A stretch of 64,000 nt of DNA from Desulfofarcimen acetoxidans DSM 771 (GCF_000024205.1 NC_013216.1:4278001-4342000), one strand, 5' to 3'. Shown: positions 8,470-17,761, numbered from the stretch's first letter. Notes: generated by a model from the letters alone, not told the origin. Numbers and translations: made by a program.

Positions 8470-9654
8470 TTATCCGGTCTCGGCCAGCAATTTTAGAATT
8501 GTGCCAATTCTGGAAGACCAGGAATATTCCTCAGCCGCAGCCAGCTGTAATGACTGTTTTTCCTCATTCCACTCGGACAATGCCCGATCTGTAAGCTTAA
8601 TAAAATCTTCTCTGCCGGCAGCCGCATAAACAAAAGCGGCAAATTTTTGTACCGCCGGAATCCCTACCGCCACCACAGGCTTACCGGTAGCCAGGTACTC
8701 GTAAAGTTTCAGCGGGTCGGAGGCCAACGAGTGTTCATCCCTGGTTCTGGGCAGCAGGAGTACCGAAGCATGTTGAATATAGTGAGGCAGCTCGGCAAAA
8801 GGCCTGCTGCCCAGCCACAGCACGCCGCTCATTTCCTTCAGGCTGTTCCAGACAGCCAAATCAATGCTGCTTTCGTAACAGGGGCCGATTATCACCAACT
8901 TGTAAGCAGGTCTCTTTTCGGCCAACTCCTTAAGCAGCCCTATATCAATCCAGGAATTAACCGCTCCGATAAACAGGAGCACGGGTTCTGAAATTCCCGC
9001 CAGTTCCGGCGCCTCCGGCCAGGCCTTGTTTTCCGGACTGAAGTGCTCCACATCAACCCCGTTGCCCAGCAGATATATTTTTCTGTTATACATTTCACTG
9101 TATTTGCCCACCAATTCCTGTGAAACCGCCAGCACCAGTGAACTGTGCAGCAGCATAAAATCCATGAATGCTTTATTTTCTTCCCAAACCCTGCGGTCAT
9201 TCTTAATAATGGGAAAGGCAAAGTTATCATCCAGCAGGTGAAAGACCATGTGCTTGGGAGCCAGCATATCAATAAAACCGGTTATCGTATAGCTGCCGGA
9301 AGAAACATAGAACAGAGTATGCTCGCGCCAATCAGCGCCATAATTTCTTTTCAGCCTGCGAATTAGGCCGCAGGCCGCGCAGCGGTTGGCGCGCTCCCTC
9401 AGACCGAGCTTTACCGGCAGAAAACCCAGAGGCGGGACACCCACGGCCACCTCACCGTCCTGTGACCATTGCCAGCGCGGGGATTTTAAAACATAGGACA
9501 TATTGCCTTTCAAGGCTCTCAGACCTTTGGGCGGGTCGATATAGTAGCGGTCAAAACCCTCGAAAGCACGCGCCAGACACCTAACCGTATCATTGATCTC
9601 CCGGTCATGCCACTCGTACATTCCCACCAAAACCACAGCCCGGAACTGTTTCAT
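8470..9654 (-). CDS. Glycosyltransferase, TuaH-like GT-B
   Basis: GT-B-fold glycosyltransferase similar in layout to the TuaH-type enzymes of teichuronic acid synthesis. The C-terminal donor-binding part shows LLLPRTRDEHSLASDPLKLYEYLATGKPVV, in which the KLYEYLATGKPV block is diagnostic. It is a paralogue of the next gene (9736-10887), sharing GADVEHF/GNGVDVEHF and KLYEYLA segments, so the pair probably adds consecutive sugars to one glycan. ATG 9654 is one codon after an in-frame GTG; GGGTG lies about 10 nt upstream. Sugar specificity cannot be inferred. Confidence 0.8.
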   Translation of the reverse strand: MKQFRAVVLVGMYEWHDREINDTVRCLARAFEGFDRYYIDPPKGLRALKGNMSYVLKSPRWQWSQDGEVAVGVPPLGFLPVKLGLRERANRCAACGLIRRLKRNYGADWREHTLFYVSSGSYTITGFIDMLAPKHMVFHLLDDNFAFPIIKNDRRVWEENKAFMDFMLLHSSLVLAVSQELVGKYSEMYNRKIYLLGNGVDVEHFSPENKAWPEAPELAGISEPVLLFIGAVNSWIDIGLLKELAEKRPAYKLVIIGPCYESSIDLAVWNSLKEMSGVLWLGSRPFAELPHYIQHASVLLLPRTRDEHSLASDPLKLYEYLATGKPVVAVGIPAVQKFAAFVYAAAGREDFIKLTDRALSEWNEEKQSLQLAAAEEYSWSSRIGTILKLLAETG

Positions 9655-9735
9655 CACAAATAAGCACCCTTTTCTCTATAACCTTTAATTAGGCATATTA
9701 TAACCAGGTATTTCCCATAACATATATAACGGTAT

Positions 9736-10887
9736 TCAATGACCGCGAGCAGCTAAGATCTTTCCGGCCGCGGCTTCCGCCCTGGCTTCCCAGGAGTTTT
9801 CCAACGCAGCCCTCACCCTGCGGGCCGCCTTTTCCCTGCTGTCAGTCCTTATTTCTTCCTTGACTAAATCTACAAACCGCTGACTGTTTTCGGCTATACT
9901 CACCAGTGCGGCAAACCCACGCACCTCCGGCAGAGCCGTGGAGACCACCGGCTTGCCGGCTGCCAGATATTCATACAGCTTGACGGGGTTAACCCCTACG
10001 GTTAAGTCATTAATCTTAAAAGGAATGACGCAAAGATTAAAGGCTTTAATGTATCCCGGCAAATCCCTGTAATCTTTTTTGCCCAGGAAATAAATATTGC
10101 TGTACTGCTTTAACAGGGCCACATCTGTATCCACCGGCCCGATTAAAACAATAGACCAGCCGGGCTGCGCTCCGGCCAATGCAGCCAGAGCCTCCTGATC
10201 CAGCCAGCTGCTGACAGCCCCGACATAGCCGATAACCGGACCGGGCAAATGCGCAACTTCCTCGGCTGCCGGCAGCGATGCTGACAGGGCCTGTCCGAAG
10301 TGCTCCACATCCGCCCCGTTAGGTATAAATTCGATATCAGGAGCATATGTTTTTTTACGTTCCAGCAGTTGCCTGGCCGTAACCAGATTAACGGAGGAGG
10401 CGGCAAAAAGCTCTCTCTCCATCTTATCCACTACAGCGGCATCAATTAAGCCCGGGAAGGCCGAGTGCTCGTCAGCACAGTCATAGCATACCATAGCTCT
10501 TCCCGGCAAATAAGGCAGCAGATCCACACTGTTGACCAGGTAAGTCCACCAGAGCGTGGGGGACCAGCCGATTTTTTTTAAGGTCTTATTTACTGCGCAG
10601 GCCAGGCGTCTCTGGTTTATCTTATTAATCCGGCGGCGCATGTTTCCGAACGGCAAAAAAACCGGGGGTCTGAAAATATAAGTATTTTCCCCTACCCGGT
10701 CAAGCTGTGTAGTTAATCTTTTGCGCAGTTCTGGATTTTTTATAGGGGAAAGCAGGGTAACCGGGGGGTCTATGTACAATACCCGACAGTCATGCCGGGC
10801 ATAAACAGCCATTAATTGCTGGGCTCTGGCCCACATGCCGTGGTAATCGGCGGCTGCCAGGCAGACTATGGTTTCACCTTTCAGCAA
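9736..10887 (-). CDS. Glycosyltransferase, TuaH-like GT-B (paralogue)
   Basis: A 383-residue GT-B glycosyltransferase, paralogous to the gene at 8470-9654. It has FIPNGADVEHF in the middle and the donor-site block NPVKLYEYLAAGKPVV near residue 310. Translation starts at TTG 10887, with GAGGTG at proper spacing upstream, and overlaps the last 7 nt of the preceding GT4 gene, so the genes are coupled. No signal peptide; it should act on the cytoplasmic face on a lipid-linked acceptor. Confidence 0.8.
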   Translation of the reverse strand: MLKGETIVCLAAADYHGMWARAQQLMAVYARHDCRVLYIDPPVTLLSPIKNPELRKRLTTQLDRVGENTYIFRPPVFLPFGNMRRRINKINQRRLACAVNKTLKKIGWSPTLWWTYLVNSVDLLPYLPGRAMVCYDCADEHSAFPGLIDAAVVDKMERELFAASSVNLVTARQLLERKKTYAPDIEFIPNGADVEHFGQALSASLPAAEEVAHLPGPVIGYVGAVSSWLDQEALAALAGAQPGWSIVLIGPVDTDVALLKQYSNIYFLGKKDYRDLPGYIKAFNLCVIPFKINDLTVGVNPVKLYEYLAAGKPVVSTALPEVRGFAALVSIAENSQRFVDLVKEEIRTDSREKAARRVRAALENSWEARAEAAAGKILAARGH

Positions 10888-12014
10888 GGATCACACCTCA
10901 TTACTTTTTGGTAGGTTAACTCTGTTTTTCTGGCCATCCCTTTGGAACTGAATTGCTGACTAACAATTTGCCTGCCGTTTTCGGCCATCTGGGATGCTTC
11001 TTTGGGGTGCTGCAGCACCCAGATAATCCCCTTGGCTAAAGACGGTACATCTGACGAAGGAACCAGGATGCCTGTTTCTCCCGGTCTCACTACTTCCGGC
11101 AATCCACCCACCTCGGTAGCAACTACCGGCAAACCGACTGTCATAGCTTCAATGGCCGTAAGCCCAAAACCTTCCCATAGAGACGGAATCACCAGCACAT
11201 CCATGTCAGCCATTAAATCAGGTATCTCCGTGATAAAACCGGTAAAATTAACAACCTCCTGCAGGCCAAGCTTAGCAGTCATTTCCTTTAATACAGCTTC
11301 ATCAGGCCCGGTACCGACTACCAGAAACCTGACTCTGGGTATGACTTTCAACACTTCGGCAGCTGCTTGCAAAAAAAAGCTGTGTCCTTTGACCGAATGC
11401 AGGCGGGCTACTATGGCTACCAGCGGAACACCCTCTTCATAGCCCAGCCAGTGCCTGTAGGTACCGGGAGGCAGGCAAGGCCTGAATCTGTCCAAATCAA
11501 GCCCGTTATAAATCACCGTAATCTTATTCTCCGGTATACCGTCTGCAATAAGAGCGTTTTTCAAACCCTGCGATACAGCAATAAAGTGGTCGGTAAGTCC
11601 TCTTGTCAAGCGCTCTGTCCAGGAGTTGGCCAGGCGGCTCCAAAAATCAGGGTAATCGCGAACCAACAGGCTGTGCACAGTTGTAACAATTCTATTTACT
11701 CCGGCCATTTTGGCGGCCAGACGACCTAAAAGATTGGCTCTTACACCGTGTGTGTGCACTAAATCAGGCCGATTTTTTTTAATTACCTCGGTGAGTCTGG
11801 AAAGAGTTCCTATATCAAGTTTATGCCGCATGGGCATAACCAGAACATTGACCCCAATTTCTTTGGCCATACGGGCAAAAGGTTCCTCAAACAGACAAAC
11901 AACGGTTATGGCTACCTTCCGGGAATCCAGAGAAGCGCACAGGTTTAATATATGGCGTTCCGCGCCGCCGAATTCACCCCCGCCAATTATATGCAAAACC
12001 CGCAATTGATTCAC
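10881..12014 (-). CDS. Glycosyltransferase family 4
   Basis: Retaining GT4 glycosyltransferase. The N-terminal glycine-rich loop GGGEFGGAERHILNL, the VHTHG motif and the C-terminal donor-binding block SLWEGFGLTAIEAMTVGLPVV (EX7E) are complete. GTG 12014 is preceded by AAGGAGG at 8 nt, so the start is well supported. It is the first of three glycosyltransferase genes that run into the O-antigen ligase-like gene, and is separated from the LCP gene upstream by a hairpin. Confidence 0.88.
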   Translation of the reverse strand: MNQLRVLHIIGGGEFGGAERHILNLCASLDSRKVAITVVCLFEEPFARMAKEIGVNVLVMPMRHKLDIGTLSRLTEVIKKNRPDLVHTHGVRANLLGRLAAKMAGVNRIVTTVHSLLVRDYPDFWSRLANSWTERLTRGLTDHFIAVSQGLKNALIADGIPENKITVIYNGLDLDRFRPCLPPGTYRHWLGYEEGVPLVAIVARLHSVKGHSFFLQAAAEVLKVIPRVRFLVVGTGPDEAVLKEMTAKLGLQEVVNFTGFITEIPDLMADMDVLVIPSLWEGFGLTAIEAMTVGLPVVATEVGGLPEVVRPGETGILVPSSDVPSLAKGIIWVLQHPKEASQMAENGRQIVSQQFSSKGMARKTELTYQKVMRCDPC

Positions 12015-12098
12015 CCTAAAAGCCTCCTTGGCCTAACTAGCTTCATTTTATCAATTTCCCTGTCTTTCGACAAGGCAGTGACAAAAAATATTGTTGAA

Positions 12099-12124
12099 GC
12101 CGTGCGTGAGAAATCACACACGGC
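12099..12124 (-). terminator. Hairpin after the LCP gene
   Basis: GCCGTGCGTGA pairs with TCACACACGGC with one mismatch around a GAAA loop. The T-tract on the minus strand is weak, so it may be only a partial terminator between the LCP gene and the glycosyltransferase operon. Confidence 0.5.
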
Positions 12125-12135
12125 CTGATTATTTG

Positions 12136-13473
12136 CTACCCCCCGCTGGTGTTATCAGTGCTGCTCTCAATTATTTTTTCTATATCGGCAGGGGTACCGG
12201 CAGTATCAGTAAGATTATCTTTGGTCGATTGATCTTCCTTATCAGTCGGCTCAGGCACAGTAACGGGAGTAATAGACACATCTACTTCAACCGGAACACT
12301 GCTGTGTGTGGTACTATGGGCATTTTTAGTGTCTGTGTGATTAGCGCCATCCTTTTTCGCTGCACCAGTCTTGCTGTTTCCGGAATTTTTAGTATCTGTC
12401 CCGGTTTCCGAGTCATAAACTTCCTTTGTGATCCGGTCATGCTCTTGCTCTTGATTCACAGAAAGGGAGTTCTTATCATCATCCTCCGCCTGGCTTGTTT
12501 GGGAGGAGCCGGTCTTTGAGGCAACATTAGTCGATGAATTCTCCAACACCATGGAAGCAGCCTTTTCACCCCTGAACAAATCCGCAACCGCCAGCTTGGC
12601 CTTTTGCGAGTCAACACCCCAGTAGCTGACACCGTCTATATCCAAAAAATTACCCGGCAGTGTTTCGCTGATAATATTCATATTATCCAGATCTTTGGCC
12701 GCTCTGGCTAAGGCCAGCATATCCATTAGCCCCAGGTTTGTCTCAACATTCCGGTTAATCTGGGGAATCAGCTTGGGCAGCTTAGCAATAGTCGAAGGCT
12801 GCAGCATTTCTTTAGCCAGCGCCTCTAAAAACTTCTGCTGGCGTTGGGTGCGGGATATATCCCCAAGAGCATCCATACGGAAACGGACATACTGGATAGA
12901 CTTATCGCCATCCATGCGCTGAACACCCTTCTTTAAATTGATTAAAAATTTGTCGGTAGGGTCGTAGTAGTACATATCTTTTTCAACATCTATGGTTACT
13001 CCGCCTAAAGTATCGACAATATCTTTAAAACCGTTAAAATTAGTCACTACGTAATAATCCATAGGAACACCCAGCAGGTCTTCCACGATGTCAACAGTAG
13101 TTTCCGGCCCGCCATAAGCTATAGCGGAGTTTATCTTATCCATACCGTGTTTGGGTATCCTCACCCTGGTATCACGGGGAATAGACAGCATGGAAGCCTG
13201 CTTGGACTCAGCGTCCACACTGGCTAAAATTATAGAATCGCTGCGGGAAGCTGTTTCACCCTTACGGGCATCTATACCCAGGAGCAAGAAATTTACTCTT
13301 CCGCTAATTGTCTGAGTTTGTTCTTCACCGTCAGGTTTACTGGGAACGATAGGAGACAATAACAAGTACTTAGCATACAGGTAACTGCCGCCCAGCGTAC
13401 AAAGTACCAGAACAAGCAAAACCATTACCGGCCATTTTCTTTTCAAACGGTACCTGCGATTATCCTTTGCCAT
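12136..13473 (-). CDS. LytR-CpsA-Psr (LCP) family cell-wall polymer ligase
   Basis: Membrane-anchored enzyme that moves lipid-linked anionic polymers onto peptidoglycan. One N-terminal membrane helix (about residues 15-33) is followed by the LCP domain (about 60-215) with the conserved blocks LLGIDARKGE, RSDSIILASV, SIPRDTRV, DKINSAIAYGG and the arginine-rich YVRFRMDALGDISRTQRQQ. The last 140 residues are Ser/Thr/Lys/Pro rich and probably a flexible wall-spanning tail. ATG 13473 is preferred over GTG 13482 because AGGCGGTG lies at correct distance only from the ATG. With csaB and tagA next door it likely attaches the secondary cell wall polysaccharide. Confidence 0.92.
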   Translation of the reverse strand: MAKDNRRYRLKRKWPVMVLLVLVLCTLGGSYLYAKYLLLSPIVPSKPDGEEQTQTISGRVNFLLLGIDARKGETASRSDSIILASVDAESKQASMLSIPRDTRVRIPKHGMDKINSAIAYGGPETTVDIVEDLLGVPMDYYVVTNFNGFKDIVDTLGGVTIDVEKDMYYYDPTDKFLINLKKGVQRMDGDKSIQYVRFRMDALGDISRTQRQQKFLEALAKEMLQPSTIAKLPKLIPQINRNVETNLGLMDMLALARAAKDLDNMNIISETLPGNFLDIDGVSYWGVDSQKAKLAVADLFRGEKAASMVLENSSTNVASKTGSSQTSQAEDDDKNSLSVNQEQEHDRITKEVYDSETGTDTKNSGNSKTGAAKKDGANHTDTKNAHSTTHSSVPVEVDVSITPVTVPEPTDKEDQSTKDNLTDTAGTPADIEKIIESSTDNTSGG

Positions 13474-13536
13474 CCAATTCACCGCCTAATACAATTCAAA
13501 TATACTATATGACTGTATAAATAAGTATATGATCCG

Positions 13537-13974
13537 TTACTTAACATTTACTGAACCCTTATGCATTACCCAAACCGTATCGACAGCTTTTACACCTCTC
13601 CCGTCACTGCGAGGCACTATGCACAAATGATTTTTGGGCACCGCCTGACCGGACAGGATGTTTGTCCCATCCGTAAGATCGGGAATTCCACTGCCGGTAG
13701 AATCCACAGTAACAGCCTTGCCCGAGCGAACAATAAACTCCGCCCCGGCGTCACAGCTAAATACTTGTCCCGGCGTAAGCTGCGTGGTCTGCCAATCACC
13801 GGCAGTCCCCTTAAAAAAATCACCTACATATTTCTCAACATAACTCTTAGTTACCAGTGGATCACTGTCAGAACCGGGACTTCCCGTTACCGGTGCGTCG
13901 GCAAACACCGCGTAACCGCACAGCGTTATACCGGCCAGTGAGATGGCTGCTATGATAATTTTTTTCTTCAACAA
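13537..13974 (-). CDS. Small secreted protein of unknown function
   Basis: About 145 residues with a clear signal peptide (KKK, then a hydrophobic run ending CGYAVFADA). The mature part begins with a DSDPLVTKSYVEKYV segment, has a small beta-rich core (GAEFIVRSGKAV) and a VPRSDGRG stretch. I recall similar unnamed proteins next to polysaccharide genes in Clostridia, but know no function. AGGAG directly touches the ATG at 13983, so translation more likely starts at TTG 13974, nine nt further on. It sits between csaB and the LCP gene and is probably co-transcribed with them. Confidence 0.65.
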   Translation of the reverse strand: MLKKKIIIAAISLAGITLCGYAVFADAPVTGSPGSDSDPLVTKSYVEKYVGDFFKGTAGDWQTTQLTPGQVFSCDAGAEFIVRSGKAVTVDSTGSGIPDLTDGTNILSGQAVPKNHLCIVPRSDGRGVKAVDTVWVMHKGSVNVK

Positions 13975-14005
13975 AACAAACATCTCCTAACAATTGTTAC
14001 GTAAT

Positions 14006-15109
14006 CTATTTAAAATCATAATTTCCCAACATAGCCACAACCAGCTCCGCACCGCGAAGGGCTTCCTTGCGCAAAGAGCTCACATTTTGTTTCAATTTTT
14101 CGCGTATCTCCTCCGGCTGCTCCATAACCTTTCGTACAATCTCCGACAACTGCTCATATTCTAATGACTCCACATAGCCGCCCAGTGGCATACCCACCAT
14201 TTCCAGGAAACTGCTGACCTTGGGATCATAGGCAACCCCCACCATCGGCACATTCATCAAGGCTCCAAAAATTAAAAAGTGCAGCCTCATACCGACCAAC
14301 ATATGCATATTAGCTATGATTTCTAATAAATCAAGGAAATTATGCTCCTTTTCCAGTACAACACAGCCGCCGCCGGCTTCCAGAGCAACTTCGCGGCTTA
14401 CCTGCAAGTCCGCCGAGTGGTGCATGGGCACCATCAATACCTGGTAACCCTGGCCGGTAAAATCCCGCACCAAGTCAACCATTACCTGCCGGTAACCGGT
14501 CAGGTTTTTCCACGGTCTAACAGATATACCCACTACAGGGTTTTCCAGCAAACCTAATCCCTTTAAAACAGCTTTTCCCCGCTCTTTATTGATAAAGGCG
14601 GGATCCAGACCAAGCACCGGATCAGCGGTAACGTAAACCGGCGGTTTATCCACTCCCAAGGAATGCAGTTCAACCCGAGAAGAGGAATCACGCACGGTTA
14701 TAAAATCCACCCGGTTGACTATAAACTTCATCATGGCACGTCCAAGCGCAGTACGCACAGGGCCGATACCCTGGCCATAAAAGAAGACCGGCTTGCCCAT
14801 CAGCTTGGCCATGAGCACGATGCCCAGGTAATAGAGAATACTGTTCGGGCCGGTCACATCCTGCAGCAGCCCGCCGCCGCCGCTAATCAATAGGTCCGCC
14901 TCTTTTAAGGCGCGCCAAATTTGGGCAGGGTTATCCCTATGCACTGTTTTTACCTGAAACTGCTTTGCTGTATAGGCCGGATCCATCGACAGAACTACGA
15001 TTTCCAGTTCGGGCAGGCGATCACGCAAACAGTTGACAATAGCATAAAGCATTGCCTCGTCACCCTCGTTATGAAAACCGTAATATCCTGATATTACCAC
15101 CTTAGGCAT
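14006..15109 (-). CDS. csaB: Polysaccharide pyruvyl transferase CsaB
   Basis: Adds a ketal-linked pyruvate from phosphoenolpyruvate to the secondary cell wall polysaccharide, which makes it a ligand for SLH domains. The protein begins with the family block VVISGYYGFHNEGDEAML and has the central SGGGGLLQD and FFYGQGIGPV motifs; length 367 is typical. ATG 15109 is chosen because GAAGGG lies 5 nt upstream and the extra 12 codons upstream are not conserved in type. Several SLH proteins in the same window (41.6-44 kb, 54.6-62.6 kb) are its expected beneficiaries, and tagA is next to it. Confidence 0.93.
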   Translation of the reverse strand: MPKVVISGYYGFHNEGDEAMLYAIVNCLRDRLPELEIVVLSMDPAYTAKQFQVKTVHRDNPAQIWRALKEADLLISGGGGLLQDVTGPNSILYYLGIVLMAKLMGKPVFFYGQGIGPVRTALGRAMMKFIVNRVDFITVRDSSSRVELHSLGVDKPPVYVTADPVLGLDPAFINKERGKAVLKGLGLLENPVVGISVRPWKNLTGYRQVMVDLVRDFTGQGYQVLMVPMHHSADLQVSREVALEAGGGCVVLEKEHNFLDLLEIIANMHMLVGMRLHFLIFGALMNVPMVGVAYDPKVSSFLEMVGMPLGGYVESLEYEQLSEIVRKVMEQPEEIREKLKQNVSSLRKEALRGAELVVAMLGNYDFK

Positions 15110-15300
15110 GAAAACCCTTCTTCCCCAACACATAAACTGATACAATATCTATTTTACCTTAAACCGCGGAACAACTACAAAGGTTTTTTATGTAAGAAAC
15201 TTTTTATTAATAAATAAGATTAAAAAGTTTGAGCTGTATAGTCTTAATTCTATATACGCTGCGTGCTTGGTATTTATGGTGCTTATTACAGCAGCGGAGC

Positions 15301-16029
15301 TTATTGTTTTAATTTGTGTCTCCTAATAACTAATAGTGCGAACTTAGGCAAGACCAGCATTCTTCTCCAGCGGCTTGGCTCCCTGATTAAGCGGCCCAGC
15401 CATTCTAATTTTAAACGCTGCAGCCATAGCGGAGCACGAGGAACCCTACCGGCTATTACATCTAAACTGCCGCCGATACCCATAGCCGCGGGTACTTTTA
15501 AGTCTTTCAAGTGGGCATCAATCCAAAGTTCCTGCCGGGGAGCACCTAACGCGACAAAGAGCAAATCAGGCTTGCTCTCCTTTATTCTGTTCAACAAATC
15601 TTTTTCCTCTTCGGGTTTAAAATAGCCATGGCATGTCCCTGCTATCTGCAGCCCGGGATATTTTTCCACGAGTTTATCAGCGGCCTCGGCCGCCACTCCC
15701 GGAGCGGAGCCCAGGAGGAAGATGCGCCAGCCTTCGCGGGCCGCTCTTTCTGTCAGATATAATAAAAGATCAATTCCGGTAACACGTTCCGGCACCGGAC
15801 ACCCGGCAACCCGGCAGGCCCACACAATACCAACCCCGTCAGGTGTAACCAGGTCAGCCCCGCCGATTAAATCCAACAGGCGATGCTGAAACTGAGCCTG
15901 ATACAAAAACTCCGGGTTTAAGGTAATGATAAAATGTGGTTTGCTGCTTTTAATAAACTCTGCTGTCCTCTCAACGGTCTGCTGCATGTCCAAAGCATCT
16001 ATAGCTGCACCAAGCAGGTTTACTTTCAT
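15301..16029 (-). CDS. tagA: WecG/TagA/CpsF family N-acetylmannosaminyltransferase
   Basis: GT26 enzyme that adds ManNAc to undecaprenyl-PP-GlcNAc, the second step of wall-polymer linkage synthesis. The hallmarks LNPEFLYQAQ, TPDGVGIVWA, ERVTGIDLL, FLLGSAPGVA and the ALGAPRQELW loop are all present. The 242-residue length is normal. It is upstream of csaB with a 191-nt gap. TagO, TagA and CsaB act consecutively in SLH-binding polysaccharide synthesis in Paenibacillus, which supports the same role here. Confidence 0.92.
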   Translation of the reverse strand: MKVNLLGAAIDALDMQQTVERTAEFIKSSKPHFIITLNPEFLYQAQFQHRLLDLIGGADLVTPDGVGIVWACRVAGCPVPERVTGIDLLLYLTERAAREGWRIFLLGSAPGVAAEAADKLVEKYPGLQIAGTCHGYFKPEEEKDLLNRIKESKPDLLFVALGAPRQELWIDAHLKDLKVPAAMGIGGSLDVIAGRVPRAPLWLQRLKLEWLGRLIREPSRWRRMLVLPKFALLVIRRHKLKQ

Positions 16030-16278
16030 TGCCTAAGGTACCCCTTTACAATTCACTCTTATGCTAATCATGATATTTACATACCTAATCAGTATTCTAT
16101 CATATTATCGTTATATTCTCCACAATTTACGACATCCAGAATAAAAAATAAGCTGCTTTTTGTTGTGATTTTTTGGGAGAAATAAAAAAGCTGCCCCCTT
16201 AAGGCCGGATATATCAAGGGACAGAAGCTCTCGAATTTTGTGATTCCATATATATTATTAAAAACGCACCCGCGCTAC

Positions 16279-16327
16279 TTGCCTTTTCTCTCAATATTAT
16301 GCTATATTATATGTATAGATATTGAGA
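16279..16327 (+). promoter_or_regulatory. Toxin-antitoxin promoter with palindromic operator
   Basis: TTGCCT (16279-16284) and TATATT (16303-16308) are 18 nt apart. A perfect 9-bp inverted repeat, TCTCAATAT at 16289-16297 and ATATTGAGA at 16319-16327, flanks the -10 box. Phd/YefM antitoxins repress their own promoters through such repeats, so this is the likely autoregulatory operator. The Shine-Dalgarno AAGGAGGG follows at 16330-16337. Confidence 0.7.
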
Positions 16328-16343
16328 ATAAGGAGGGCATATC

Positions 16344-16616
16344 ATGCCGAACATTCGGCCCATTTCAGATTTAAGGAACAAAGCCAATGAAATCTCCGAA
16401 TTTTGCCACAGGGAGCGCGAGCCGGTTTTCATCACTAAGAACGGAGTAGGTGACATGGTGGTTATAAGTATTGAAGTTTACGAGCAGCAGCAGGCTCTTA
16501 TTGAGCTTTATTGCAAGCTGTCTGAAGCTGAAGCGGAAATAGCAAATGGCGCGGCTAGTGAAGATTTTTGGGAGGTAACGAAGAAACTACGGAGCAGCAT
16601 TCATGGAAAGATATAA
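16344..16616 (+). CDS. Phd/YefM family antitoxin
   Basis: A 90-residue antitoxin that binds its own operator through the N-terminal half and neutralises the toxin with its C-terminal helix. The N-terminal pattern IRPISDLRNKANEI, followed by EPVFITKNGVGDMVVIS, is the standard Phd/YefM fold. It overlaps the toxin gene by 14 nt. ATG 16344 has AAGGAGGG 6 nt upstream. It is on the plus strand, opposite to its neighbours, in a region of gene debris. Confidence 0.92.
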   Translation: MPNIRPISDLRNKANEISEFCHREREPVFITKNGVGDMVVISIEVYEQQQALIELYCKLSEAEAEIANGAASEDFWEVTKKLRSSIHGKI

Positions 16617-16905
16617 GCTACTCATTTTTCCTCAGTCCAAACAGGATTTGCAGGATATAGTCGACTATATCAATGAGCTTTCGCCGGACGCCGCATTTAA
16701 GCTGTACGATGAAATAGTGGAAGGCATCGGCTCGCTTGCGCAAATGCCCATGCGGTGTCCGCTACTGAGAAGCTCTGTGCTAAGGGCGAAAGGCTACCGT
16801 GTACTGGTGGTTCACAACTATCTAGTGTTTTATGTTGTAAATGGCAAGACCGTGGAAATTCGCCGCATTCTGTATAGGCGCAGACAGTATGACTTTCTGC
16901 TATAG
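16603..16905 (+). CDS. RelE/ParE family toxin
   Basis: A 100-residue toxin of the RelE/ParE superfamily, encoded 14 nt inside the antitoxin gene. The features are an N-terminal FPQSKQDLQDIVDYI helix, the central PLLRSSVLRAKGYRVLVV strand pair and the C-terminal IRRILYRRRQYDFLL motif, where the final basic-aromatic cluster is typical. The frame is intact with no premature stop. RelE toxins cut ribosome-bound mRNA and ParE toxins poison gyrase; sequence alone does not tell which applies. Confidence 0.9.
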   Translation: MERYKLLIFPQSKQDLQDIVDYINELSPDAAFKLYDEIVEGIGSLAQMPMRCPLLRSSVLRAKGYRVLVVHNYLVFYVVNGKTVEIRRILYRRRQYDFLL

Positions 16906-16915
16906 CCTTGCCCTC

Positions 16916-17143
16916 CAAACTACTCCCAATTCCAGAGAATGGTTAAAATAATCGACTATCGGCCACTTCCCTCTGCCGGTAATGATTAAGATATCTTCTA
17001 TTCTGGAACTTACCGCCTCTTCAATTATATACTGAATTATTGGTTTATCGACTATAGGTAGCATTTCCTTAGCAGAGCTTTTGTTACCGGTAAAAAACGT
17101 GTGCCTAGGCCTACAGTCGGAATACAGCCTTGCGAACTTTCAC
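16916..17143 (-). pseudogene. Frameshifted 5' fragment of a second galU
   Basis: Reading the minus strand from GTG 17143 (GAGGGG upstream as Shine-Dalgarno) gives VKVRKAV, then after frameshifts GLGTRFLPVTKA and AKEMLPIVDKPIIQY, IEEAVSSRIEDILIITGRGK and a last piece like the galU ADP-loop region. This covers about 75 of 290 codons; the rest is missing where the toxin gene ends. Two single-base losses break the frame. The fragment is closer to consensus GalU (KVRKA, GLGTRF, TGRGK) than the intact gene at 3.5-4.4 kb, so it is not a recent copy of that gene. Confidence 0.8.
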
Positions 17144-17233
17144 AACTATAACCCCTCGTACATCTCGTTAATGCCTGCTATCTACCCAGGTTTCGCACTA
17201 AGGGATCATTAAACTGGGAACCACTGCCAAACC

Positions 17234-17752
17234 TTATTTTCTAAAATTATCCTTAAACCATTTCTCAATATGATAAGAAAAATTGATTGCTGAATTAATA
17301 ACTTCTATTAATTCAAGTGGATGTGGTAAGTTAAACAGATTAACCAATACATCAATAGTATTAGGAATATTCGTCCCATTCCAATGGCGTATACCAATAG
17401 GCTGCAACCTTTGTTCTGAGATAGTTAGGTCGCCAAGTTCTCTCTATAATTTTTGGGGAGACATCTTTTTGCCATTTTTAGCCAACAGCCAGGCTGCTAA
17501 ATTAAGCACAAGCATAGCCAATACTTTTAAAAAGCAATAGGCATCTACTCTTTCAGGATTGCGCAGGAATACTTGTTGTAAATCAAGAGAACCCTTCAAA
17601 AACCTAAAACTGATTTCGATGTCGTTCCTACCGATAAGTACTGCACCTGAGGGATTTGCCTTCGGAACTTCTACTTTTAATTCGGGCATTATCTTCATCA
17701 ATATTTCGGGGGGTAATTTAGCTAGTTGTTCTAAAATAGGTTGTAAGTCCAT
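17234..17752 (-). pseudogene. Transposase remnant with in-frame amber stop
   Basis: ATG 17752 opens a frame that shows ISFRFLKGSLDLQQVFLRNPERVDAY followed by a hydrophobic helix, the usual C-terminal end of IS4/IS1634-type DDE transposases. A TAG after KKMSPQKL stops it at 102 codons, but the same frame continues for about 70 further codons to TAA at 17234-17236 with plausible protein sequence. The catalytic core is missing between the first 37 residues and the C-terminal part, so there is probably also an in-frame internal deletion. Family assignment is tentative. Confidence 0.6.
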
Positions 17753-17761
17753 GACGATCCC

